Assembly (NCBI RefSeq): GCF_014205165.1
Contig: NZ_JACHMZ010000001.1
Span: 6,492,501 to 6,556,500, forward strand
DNA: 64,000 bases
Source of the DNA: Micromonospora carbonacea
GTDB taxonomy: Bacteria; Actinomycetota; Actinomycetes; Mycobacteriales; Micromonosporaceae
Reading direction: 5' to 3'
Positions 25,336 through 32,997 of this stretch are shown one piece after another; position 1 is the first letter of the stretch; every line of letters starts with the position of its first letter. The position numbers were made by a program, and so were the translations under genes. The notes below the pieces were generated by a model, which was not told the DNA's origin, did not search any database, and was given only the letters and a program-made list of their open reading frames with translations.

Positions 25336-27792
25336 ATGACGACCTCACTCGCCGACCACCTGCGGACGCTGCCCGACGAGTCCCTGGCCGCCCTGCTCCA
25401 GCTGCGGCCGGACCTCGTCGTGCCCGTGCCGGCCGACGTGTCCGCGCTCGCGGTCCGGGCCCAGTCCCGGGTGTCGGTGGCCCGGGCGCTGGACGGGCTG
25501 GACCAGTTCACCCTCCAGATCCTCGACGCCGCCCGGCTCACCCGGGACCCGGACGACGGCACCACCTCCACCGAGGCCGTCCTCGCCATGGCCACCGCCG
25601 GGCCGCGCCCGCCCGCCCCGGCCACCATCCGGGGCGCGGTGCACAAGCTGCGCGCGCTGTTCCTGCTGTACGGGCCCGAGCACGCCCTGCGCGTGGTCGA
25701 CGGCGTCGACGAGGTCGCCCCGTACCCGGCGGGGCTGGGTCGACCCGCGACGGAGCTGGACGCGCGCACGGCGGCCCTTTGCGCGGACCCGGCGAAGCTG
25801 CGCCGCACGCTGCTGGCCGCGCCCCCGTCGGCGCGGGCGATCCTGGACCGGCTCGCCGCCGGCCCGCCGGTGGGCAGCGTGCCCCCGGGCGCGCTCCAGG
25901 CCCCGCCGCTCGGGGCGGAGGACAGCGTGCCGCCGGACCCGACCAACGGCGGCGCGCCCACCGGGTCGCCGGTGCGCTGGCTGGTCGACAGCCGGCTGCT
26001 GGTGGCGGTGTCCGCCGGCACGGTGGAGCTGCCCCGCGAGGTCGGCCTGCTGCTGCGCCGCGACAGCGGCCCCCTCGGGCCGCTGCGCACCAGCCCACCT
26101 CCGGTGGCCGCCGTCGCGCGCGAGGCGAAGGCCGTCGACTCCGCCGGGGCCGGGCAGACCATGGAGGTGGTACGCCACACCGAGGCGCTGCTGGAGCTCC
26201 TCGCCGCCGAGCCGGCTCCCGTGCTGCGCTCGGGCGGGATCGGGGTGCGTGACCTGCGCCGGCTGGCGAAGGCCCTCGCCCTGGACGAGGCGACGACCGC
26301 CCTGCTGCTGGAGGTGGCGTACGCGGCGGGGCTGGCCGGCGAGCTGGAGCTGTCCGGGGCGACGACCACCCGGTACGGCGCCGACCAGCAGGTCCTGCCC
26401 ACCGGCGGATACGAGGTGTGGCGGGCCGTGTCGCTGGCCCGACGCTGGGAGCAGTTGGCCCGGGCCTGGCTGCTGATGACCCGCCAGGTGGGCCTCGTCG
26501 GGCAGCGCGACGACCGGGACCGCCCGATCGGCGCGCTCTCGCCGGAGGCGGAACGGGCGGGGGCGCCGGCCGCTCGCCGGGCCGTGCTGGCGGTGCTGGC
26601 CGACCTGGAGCCGGCCGTCGCGCCCACCCCGGATGAGGTGCTGGGGCTGCTCGACTGGCGGGCCCCCCGACGCAGCCGGGGCCGGGAGGCCGCGCACCGG
26701 GAGGCCCTGGTCGAGGCGGCCCGGCTGGGCGTGACGGGGCTGGGGGCGCTCACCTCGTACGGGCGGCTGCTGCTGGCCGACGTGGCCGAGGGCGACGAGC
26801 GGGGCGGCGACGACCCGCTGGGGTTGCGCGCCGACGCCGAGGACACGTCCACGGCCGTGCGGGCGCTGGACGGGCTGCTGCCCGCGCCGGTCGACCACTT
26901 CCTGGTGCAGGCCGACCTGACGGTGGTGGTGCCCGGCCCGCCCGACCCGGCGCTCGCCGGCGAGCTGGAGGTGGTGGCGGAGCACGAGTCGGCGGGCGGG
27001 GCGAGCGTGCACCGGGTCACCACGGCCAGCGTGCGCCGGGCCCTGGACGCCGGCTACTCGGCCGACGACCTGCACGACCTGTTCCGCCGCCGGTCCCGCA
27101 CGCCGGTGCCGCAGGGGCTGACGTACCTGGTGGACGACGTGGCGCGCAAGCACGGCGGGCTGCGGGTCGGCTCCGCCGGTGGGTACGTGCGCAGCGACGA
27201 CGAGGCGCTGCTGGCGGAGGTGCTCGCCGACCGGCGGCTGGAGGCGCTGGCGTTCCGGCGGCTGGCCCCGACGGTGCTGGTCACGCCTTATCAGGTGAAC
27301 CGGATGCTGCTGGCGTTGCGCGACGCCGGGTACGCCCCGGTGCCGGAGGACGCCGCCGGGGCGGCGGTGCTGACCCGGCCACGGATCCGGCGGGCCCCCG
27401 GGCGGGCCCCGGTGGGCCGGACGGTGGATCCGTTGGCGTCGCCGAAGCTGGCCCTGCCCCGCCTGCTCGGGGTGGTGGAGCAGATCCGGCGGGGCGAGGC
27501 GGCGGCGCGGGCCGCCCGGCGGGCCCCGGCGGTGGTACGCGGCACGCCGGCGCGCACCGGCCCGGCCCCGGTGCACGGCCACGCCGACGCCCTGGCGGTG
27601 TTGCAGCAGGCGGTGCGGGACAAGGCGCTGGTCTGGGTGGGCTACGTCGACGCGCACGGGGCGACCGCGTCGCGGCTGGTCCGGCCGGTGTCGATCGGCG
27701 CGGGCTACCTGCGCGCCGAGGACGAACGCACGGAGATGCTGCACACGTTCGCGCTGCACCGGATCACCGCGGCGGTGCTGGAGGGCACCTGA
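25336..27792 (+). CDS. Helicase-associated domain protein (partner of XPB)
   Basis: 818 residues. The start SLADHLRTLPDESLAALLQLRPDLVVPVPADVSALAVRAQSRVSVARALDGLDQFTLQILDAARL and the C-terminal half (PAPVDHFLVQADLTVVVPGPPDPALAGELEVVAEHESAGGASVHRVTTASVRRALDAGYS) match the actinobacterial 'helicase-associated' (XPB/Ssl2-like N-terminal) family. The extreme C-terminus (ALVWVGYVDAHGATASRLVRPVSIGAGYLRAEDERTEMLHTFALHRI) resembles a WYL-type domain. No Walker motif is present, so it is not itself a helicase. The XPB helicase gene lies 1.3 kb downstream, a conserved neighbourhood. Exact role unknown. Confidence 0.88.
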   Translation: MTTSLADHLRTLPDESLAALLQLRPDLVVPVPADVSALAVRAQSRVSVARALDGLDQFTLQILDAARLTRDPDDGTTSTEAVLAMATAGPRPPAPATIRGAVHKLRALFLLYGPEHALRVVDGVDEVAPYPAGLGRPATELDARTAALCADPAKLRRTLLAAPPSARAILDRLAAGPPVGSVPPGALQAPPLGAEDSVPPDPTNGGAPTGSPVRWLVDSRLLVAVSAGTVELPREVGLLLRRDSGPLGPLRTSPPPVAAVAREAKAVDSAGAGQTMEVVRHTEALLELLAAEPAPVLRSGGIGVRDLRRLAKALALDEATTALLLEVAYAAGLAGELELSGATTTRYGADQQVLPTGGYEVWRAVSLARRWEQLARAWLLMTRQVGLVGQRDDRDRPIGALSPEAERAGAPAARRAVLAVLADLEPAVAPTPDEVLGLLDWRAPRRSRGREAAHREALVEAARLGVTGLGALTSYGRLLLADVAEGDERGGDDPLGLRADAEDTSTAVRALDGLLPAPVDHFLVQADLTVVVPGPPDPALAGELEVVAEHESAGGASVHRVTTASVRRALDAGYSADDLHDLFRRRSRTPVPQGLTYLVDDVARKHGGLRVGSAGGYVRSDDEALLAEVLADRRLEALAFRRLAPTVLVTPYQVNRMLLALRDAGYAPVPEDAAGAAVLTRPRIRRAPGRAPVGRTVDPLASPKLALPRLLGVVEQIRRGEAAARAARRAPAVVRGTPARTGPAPVHGHADALAVLQQAVRDKALVWVGYVDAHGATASRLVRPVSIGAGYLRAEDERTEMLHTFALHRITAAVLEGT

Positions 27793-27834
27793 GCCGCCCG
27801 GCCGCCGGGTCGGCGTCGCCGCCGGCGGGTGGCG

Positions 27835-28053
27835 TCAGCGGCGGCTGCGGCGCACGGTGCCGACCACCGACACGGCCAGCAGCAGGGCGAACCCGGCCCC
27901 GGCGGACTCGCCGACGGAGGCGACGAAGCCCTGCCGCTGGACGAGCCAGCCGTAGAGGAACCAGCCGACGAGGAGCACGGCGGCGGTCGCGTACGCGAGC
28001 AGGGTCGCCGCCGACACCTCGTCGGCTCGTGCGGGCTCGTCGTCGCTCGTCAC
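27835..28053 (-). CDS. Small two-helix membrane protein
   Basis: 72 residues with an acidic N-terminus (TSDDEPARADEVSA) and two hydrophobic segments (LLAYATAAVLLVGWFLYGWLV and SAGAGFALLLAVSVVGTV). The GTG at 28,053 overlaps the stop of the L,D-transpeptidase by 4 bases, so it is translated with that gene. Family not recognised; possibly an accessory membrane partner. Confidence 0.75.
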   Translation of the reverse strand: MTSDDEPARADEVSAATLLAYATAAVLLVGWFLYGWLVQRQGFVASVGESAGAGFALLLAVSVVGTVRRSRR

Positions 28054-28925
28054 GTGCCGGGCCGGCGGCCGAAGAGGACCACCCGGCTGCCGACCTTGCC
28101 CAACTCCCAGGCGCGGAGGGCGTCGGCGGGGAGGAGGTTGACGCAGCCGTGCGAGCCGATCGACTTGTCGTGCAGGTAGGTGGTGGTCTGGTGGTAGCCC
28201 ATGCCCTGCGTGAAGTGCTGCCAGTAGGGCAGCCACACCTCGTACGGGTCGGACCACTCCTTGACGTTGCGGTAGTTGATAGTGAAGGTGCCGGCGGGGG
28301 TGGCGTAGCCCTTCATGCCGGTGCGGGTGACCGTCGGGCCCCACACCACCTTGCCGCCGCGCAGCGCCCACGTGGTCTGCCGGGTCAGGTCGATGCAGAA
28401 CGTGGTGCCGGAGGAGGCGGCCTTGCAGCGCTTCGTGTCGGTGGTGGCGAGGCGCTTCGCCACGTCGTACGTGGTGGGGCCGGCGCGACCGGCGGCGGGG
28501 CGGACGTCGTACCGCTGCTGGAACTTCTTGATGGCGGCGCAGTCGGCGGCGGACTGGCGGCCGTCGACGGTCACCCGCCCGAAGCCGCCCAGCCGGGCGA
28601 GGTAGGTCTCCACCTCGCGCTGGTGCTCGCCCAGCGGGCAGCCGGCCGGCTTCGGCGCGGGCTTCGGCTTCGGCTTCGCCTTCGTCGGGGTGGGCTTCGG
28701 CTTCGGCTTGGCCTTCGTGCGGGTGGGTTTCGGTTCCGGCCGGGTCCGCTGGTCGGAGCCGGACGAGCCGCCCGCCCCCGTTTCCCGTTCCGCCGAGCCG
28801 GCCTGGGCGAGCCCTCCTCCACGGCCACCCGGGTCGGCCTGGCGTTCGGGCGTGCACGCACCGACGCCGACCAGCGTGACCACGGCCAGGGCGACGACCC
28901 GGGCGCTGAAGCGAACCTGTCTCAT
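28050..28925 (-). CDS. L,D-transpeptidase lipoprotein
   Basis: 291 residues. The signal peptide ends in a lipobox (LVGVGAC), so the protein should be anchored outside the membrane. A spacer of Lys-Pro repeats (KPKPKPTPTKAKPKPKPAPKP, coded by repeats near 28,650-28,735) spans part of the wall. A peptidoglycan-binding-like segment (VTVDGRQSAADCAAIKKFQQRYDVRP) precedes the YkuD catalytic domain with SIGSHGCVNLLPADA, where Cys is the nucleophile. It forms 3-3 crosslinks or attaches proteins in the wall. Starts at ATG 28,925, translationally coupled to the next small gene. Confidence 0.92.
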   Translation of the reverse strand: MRQVRFSARVVALAVVTLVGVGACTPERQADPGGRGGGLAQAGSAERETGAGGSSGSDQRTRPEPKPTRTKAKPKPKPTPTKAKPKPKPAPKPAGCPLGEHQREVETYLARLGGFGRVTVDGRQSAADCAAIKKFQQRYDVRPAAGRAGPTTYDVAKRLATTDTKRCKAASSGTTFCIDLTRQTTWALRGGKVVWGPTVTRTGMKGYATPAGTFTINYRNVKEWSDPYEVWLPYWQHFTQGMGYHQTTTYLHDKSIGSHGCVNLLPADALRAWELGKVGSRVVLFGRRPGT

Positions 28926-29099
28926 GAGGCCTCCCCGGGTCGGTCGTCCACTGCCTAGACGCCGGACGTACCGGAATGGTTGCACCTGGTGTCCGAATTT
29001 TCGGCCCCATTCGGGCTTCGTGCAACACTGGATGGTCGGCCCGGGGCGGGTAGCCGCCCGCCGGACGGCCGTTGACCAGGGCAGAGGGAGGACACCGGC

Positions 29100-30779
29100 G
29101 TGAGCGGTGGACCACTGATCGTGCAGTCGGACAAGACGCTGCTGCTGGAGATCGACCACCCCGACGCCCAGTCCTGCCGGATGGCGATCGCCCCGTTCGC
29201 CGAGCTGGAACGCTCGCCGGAGCACGTGCACACCTACCGGCTGACCCCGCTGGGCCTGTGGAACGCCCGCGCCGCCGGCCACGACGCCGAGGCCGTGGTG
29301 GACGCGCTGCTGAAATATAGCCGCTACCCGGTGCCGCACGCGCTGCTGGTCGACGTGGCCGAGACGATGGACCGGTACGGCCGGCTCCAGCTCGCCAACG
29401 ATCCGGCGCACGGCCTGGTGCTGCGCGCCCTGGACCGGGTGGTGCTGATCGAGGTCGCCAAGAGCAAGAAGCTGGCCGGGATGCTCGGCGCGAAGCTCGA
29501 CGACGACACGATCGCGGTGCACCCGTCGGAGCGGGGGCGGCTCAAGCAGGCGCTGCTGAAGCTGGGCTGGCCGGCGGAGGACCTCGCCGGGTACGTCGAC
29601 GGCGAGGCGCACCCCATCGAGCTGGCCGAGGGCGGCAAGGACGGCGGTAGGCCGTTCACGCTGCGGTCGTACCAGCGGGAGGCCGTGGAGGCGTTCTGGG
29701 CCGGCGGGTCCGGCGTGGTGGTGCTGCCCTGCGGCGCGGGCAAGACCCTGGTCGGGGCGGCGGCCATGGCCGAGGCGAAGGCCACCACGCTGATCCTGGT
29801 CACCAACACGGTCGCCGGTCGGCAGTGGAAGCGGGAGCTGATCGCCCGCACCTCGCTGACCGAGGAGGAGATTGGCGAGTACAGCGGTGAGCGCAAGGAG
29901 ATCCGGCCGGTCACCATCGCCACGTACCAGGTGCTCACCTCGCGGCGCGGCGGCGCGTTCACCCACCTGGACCTGTTCGGGGCCCGCGACTGGGGCCTGG
30001 TCGTCTACGACGAGGTGCACCTGCTGCCCGCGCCGATCTTCCGGTTCACCGCGGACCTCCAGGCCCGCCGCCGCCTCGGCCTCACCGCGACCCTGGTCCG
30101 CGAGGACGGCCGGGAGGGCGACGTGTTCAGCCTGATCGGGCCCAAGCGGTACGACGCGCCGTGGAAGGACATCGAGCAGCAGGGCTGGATCGCCCCGGCG
30201 CAGTGCACCGAGGTACGGGTGACCCTCACCGACGCCGAGCGGATGTCGTACGCGACGGCGGAGGCGGAGGAGCGCTACCGGATGGCGGCGACCGCCCGCA
30301 CGAAGCTGCCGGTGGTGCGGGCGCTCGTCGACCGGCATCCCCAGGAGCAGGTGCTCGTCATCGGCGGCTTCCTCGACCAGCTGCACCAGCTCGGCGAATA
30401 CCTGGACGCGCCGATCGTGCAGGGCTCCACCACGAACAAGGAGCGGGAGCGGCTGTTCGACGCGTTCCGGTCGGGCGAGGTACGCACGCTGGTGATCTCG
30501 AAGGTCGGCAACTTCTCCATCGACCTGCCCGAGGCGGCGGTGGCGATCCAGGTGTCGGGCACGTTCGGGTCGCGGCAGGAGGAGGCGCAGCGGCTGGGCC
30601 GGGTGCTGCGGCCGAAGGCCGACGGGCGGCAGGCGCACTTCTACACGGTCGTCTCCCGGGACACCATCGACACCGAGTACGCGGCGCACCGGCAGCGCTT
30701 CCTGGCGGAGCAGGGCTACGCGTACACGATCGTGGACGCCGACGACGTCCTCGGCCCGCCGCTGCCCAGCGTGGACTGA
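29100..30779 (+). CDS. DNA repair helicase XPB
   Basis: 559 residues, superfamily 2 helicase of the bacterial XPB group. An N-terminal domain (LIVQSDKTLLLEIDHPDAQSCRMAIAPFAELERSPEHVHTYRLTPLGLWNARAAG) precedes the motor: Q-like RSYQREAVEAFW, Walker A LPCGAGKTLVGA, DEVH box VYDEVHLL, LGLTATLVREDGREGDVF (with the RED residues), and motif VI QEEAQRLGRVLRPKADGRQAHFYT. It unwinds DNA 3'-5' in nucleotide excision or related repair. GTG start with GAGGGAGG upstream. Confidence 0.95.
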   Translation: MSGGPLIVQSDKTLLLEIDHPDAQSCRMAIAPFAELERSPEHVHTYRLTPLGLWNARAAGHDAEAVVDALLKYSRYPVPHALLVDVAETMDRYGRLQLANDPAHGLVLRALDRVVLIEVAKSKKLAGMLGAKLDDDTIAVHPSERGRLKQALLKLGWPAEDLAGYVDGEAHPIELAEGGKDGGRPFTLRSYQREAVEAFWAGGSGVVVLPCGAGKTLVGAAAMAEAKATTLILVTNTVAGRQWKRELIARTSLTEEEIGEYSGERKEIRPVTIATYQVLTSRRGGAFTHLDLFGARDWGLVVYDEVHLLPAPIFRFTADLQARRRLGLTATLVREDGREGDVFSLIGPKRYDAPWKDIEQQGWIAPAQCTEVRVTLTDAERMSYATAEAEERYRMAATARTKLPVVRALVDRHPQEQVLVIGGFLDQLHQLGEYLDAPIVQGSTTNKERERLFDAFRSGEVRTLVISKVGNFSIDLPEAAVAIQVSGTFGSRQEEAQRLGRVLRPKADGRQAHFYTVVSRDTIDTEYAAHRQRFLAEQGYAYTIVDADDVLGPPLPSVD

Positions 30780-30795
30780 CGCCGGCTCGACCGGC

Positions 30796-31725
30796 TCAGC
30801 GGCTCAGCCTGGTCTCCTTCGCCATGTGCGACAGCTTCTCGGGATTGCGTACGGCGTAGAGCCCGCCGATGCGGCCGTCGTCGACGTGCACGGCCAGCAC
30901 GGTGTCGAGTTCCCCGTCGAGCCGGACGACGAGCGCCGGGTTGCCGTTGACCTGCGTCGGCTGCAACGACGTGACAGCGGCGACCCGGCCCCACCCGCCG
31001 GTGAGCAGACGGGCCACCTTGTCGGCGCCCACGACGGGCCGCAGGACGGCCTGCTTGACTCCGCCGCCGTCGCCGAGCAGGACGACGTCCGGGGCGAGCA
31101 GGTCGAGCAACCCTTGCAGGTCGCCGGTCTCGACCGCCCGCCGGAACGCGTCGAGCACGGTGCGGGTCTCGGCCGCCGGCACGACCCGGCGCGGCCGGCG
31201 CGCCGCCACGTGCGACCGGGCCCGGTGCGCGATCTGCCGGACCGCGGCGGGACTCTTGTCGACGGCTTCGGCGATCTCGTCGTACCCGAGGTCGAACACC
31301 TCGCGCAGCACGAACACCGCCCGTTCGGTCGGACCGAGGGTCTCCAGCACCAGCAGCATCGCCATCGACACGCTGTCGGCGAGCGCGACGTCGTCGGCCA
31401 CGTCGGGCGCGGTGAGCAGCGGCTCGGGCAGCCAGGGGCCGACGTAGGACTCCCGGCGACGGCCGACCGCGCGCAGCCGGGTGAGCGCCTGGCGGGTGGT
31501 GATCCGCACCAGGTAGGCGCGTTGGTCCCGCACCACACCGAGGTCCACGCCCGCCCACCGCAGCCACGTCTCCTGGAGGATGTCCTCCGCGTCGGCGGCC
31601 GAGCCGAGCAGCTCGTACGCGACGGTGAACAGCAGGTTCCGGTGGGTGAGGAACGCCTCGGTGGCCGGGTCCGGCGACCCGGTGCCCCGGCCAGCGTCGG
31701 CTGCGGTCTGCGGTGTACCCACCAT
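30796..31725 (-). CDS. ECF RNA polymerase sigma factor, SigJ type
   Basis: 309 residues. Region 2 (FLTHRNLLFTVAYELLGSAADAEDILQETWLRWAGVD) and region 4 (VLETLGPTERAVFVLREVFDLGYDEIAEAVDKSPAAVRQIAHRARSHVAARR) are clear. A C-terminal SnoaL-like domain (DAFRRAVETGDLQGLLDLLAPDVVLLGDGGGV) replaces an anti-sigma factor, as in ECF41/SigJ proteins, where this domain controls activity. The divergent gene encodes an AhpD-like protein, the standard ECF41 target and partner, so autoregulated control of that gene is likely. Confidence 0.94.
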   Translation of the reverse strand: MVGTPQTAADAGRGTGSPDPATEAFLTHRNLLFTVAYELLGSAADAEDILQETWLRWAGVDLGVVRDQRAYLVRITTRQALTRLRAVGRRRESYVGPWLPEPLLTAPDVADDVALADSVSMAMLLVLETLGPTERAVFVLREVFDLGYDEIAEAVDKSPAAVRQIAHRARSHVAARRPRRVVPAAETRTVLDAFRRAVETGDLQGLLDLLAPDVVLLGDGGGVKQAVLRPVVGADKVARLLTGGWGRVAAVTSLQPTQVNGNPALVVRLDGELDTVLAVHVDDGRIGGLYAVRNPEKLSHMAKETRLSR

Positions 31726-31738
31726 GGTCGGCCCCGTT

Positions 31739-31776
31739 CGTTCTCGGCTGCGTCGCTTCGCTCTCGGCTGCGTCGC
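31739..31776. repeat. Tandem direct repeat in sigma factor/AhpD divergent region
   Basis: CTCGGCTGCGTCGC occurs twice in a row (31,743-31,756 and 31,763-31,776) with similar flanks TTCG[CT]T. It lies 14 bp upstream of the sigma factor gene. It could reflect slippage or a regulator site; the AhpD promoter should also lie in this 190-bp gap. Confidence 0.5.
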
Positions 31777-31915
31777 CCATCAGACGCCGGTCCAGGCCGC
31801 CGTGTGACACCTCCACCTGTGGCGATCGTCACCCGACCCCGGCCGTCACGGGGGGCCGGGCGCCGGCATCTCGTGTTCGTCCCATCTCCGGGGCAACGAG
31901 CGAAGGACGGAAGCC

Positions 31916-32401
31916 ATGGAAGCCCGATTCGACCTGTTCAGCAACGAGCTGGCCACGAGGTTCGCCAAGCGGTTCGCCAACGCCGGCATGGTGGTCCAGC
32001 AGTCGCCGCTGCCGAAGGCCACGCAGGAGCTGGTGTCGCTGCGGGCCAGCCAGATCAACGGCTGCGGCTGGTGCATCGACATGCACACCAAGGAGGCCGC
32101 CGCCGGCGGCGAGAGCCAGGTCCGGCTGCACCTGGTCGCCGCCTGGCGCGAGTCGACGGTCTTCACGGAGGCGGAGCGGGCCGCGCTGGCGCTCGCCGAG
32201 GAGGGCAGCCGGCTCGCCGACGCCCACCAGGGCGTGTCCGACGAGACCTGGGCCGAGGTGCGCAGGCACTACGACGACGACCAGATCGCCGCGTTGGTCT
32301 GCCTGGTCGCCCTGATCAACGCCGCCAACCGGCTGGCCGTGATCGTGCACCAGCGGGGCGGCTCCTACCAGCCCGGCATGTTCGCCGCCGCCCTCGGCTG
32401 A
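31916..32401 (+). CDS. Carboxymuconolactone decarboxylase/AhpD-like protein
   Basis: 161 residues. The AhpD signature is present: ELVSLRASQINGCGWCIDMHTKEA, with the redox CxxC and following histidine near residues 50-57. Such proteins act as alkylhydroperoxidases or thiol redox partners. It is divergent from an ECF41/SigJ sigma factor, and this pairing is a known conserved module, so expression is probably driven by that sigma factor. GGACGGAAG lies upstream of the ATG. Confidence 0.93.
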   Translation: MEARFDLFSNELATRFAKRFANAGMVVQQSPLPKATQELVSLRASQINGCGWCIDMHTKEAAAGGESQVRLHLVAAWRESTVFTEAERAALALAEEGSRLADAHQGVSDETWAEVRRHYDDDQIAALVCLVALINAANRLAVIVHQRGGSYQPGMFAAALG

Positions 32402-32563
32402 CCGGCCACCCTGCTCGGTCGACCCCAGCCCGGTGGGGTGGCGGTGTCACGGCGGCCGGATGCCACCACCCCGCTGCCATCGAGGACCTTGCATGGGCGC
32501 TCGGATGTCAGTCCACAGTGGCACAATCGGGAACCGTCACCGACACCCGTCGAAGGGACCCGA

Positions 32564-32860
32564 GTGAAGCGCCGAATCCTGTCCGCACTGACGGTCGCCA
32601 CCGTCGCTCTCGCCGGCTCCGCCGTGGCTCCCACGGCCGCCTCGGCGAGCGACGCGTGGGGCATCGTCTGCAACCTCACGCAGAACACCTGGCTGCGGGC
32701 CGCCCCGCACGCCCAGGTCCTGCGCACCCTGACCGCCGGGCGGGGCTTCCGCTGGCACGGCCAGGTCTGGGCGGAGGACGACGACGTCTGGATCTACGGC
32801 CACGGCGCCGAGGACCCGGCCATCGACGGCTGGGTACCGGGCGGCAACACCACCTGCTGA
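32564..32860 (+). CDS. Small secreted SH3-like protein
   Basis: 98 residues. A Sec signal peptide (VKRRILSALTVATVALAGSAVAPTAASA, cut after ASA) is followed by a ~70-residue domain with two cysteines (VCNLT, TTC at the end) and the pattern NTWLRAAPHAQVLRTLTAGRGFRWHGQVWAEDDDVWIYGHG, typical of small bacterial SH3-like exported proteins of actinomycetes. GAAGGGACCC precedes the GTG. Likely extracellular; ligand unknown. Confidence 0.85.
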   Translation: MKRRILSALTVATVALAGSAVAPTAASASDAWGIVCNLTQNTWLRAAPHAQVLRTLTAGRGFRWHGQVWAEDDDVWIYGHGAEDPAIDGWVPGGNTTC

Positions 32861-32997
32861 GGCCCGCTCCCCACACCCCGGTCGTCGCGCCCACGCAGGG
32901 CCTGGCCTGAGGTTGTTCGCCCGCCGTTCACGGCCGGGACAGCTCACGCTCGGCCCTGCGTGCCAGCCTCCGTCGCAGCGACAAGACGGAGGACGAC

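Noticed and set aside
25345..27759. 804-residue minus-strand ORF opposite the helicase-associated gene
   Set aside because: Gln/Arg/His-rich shadow of the third-position bias, no motifs.
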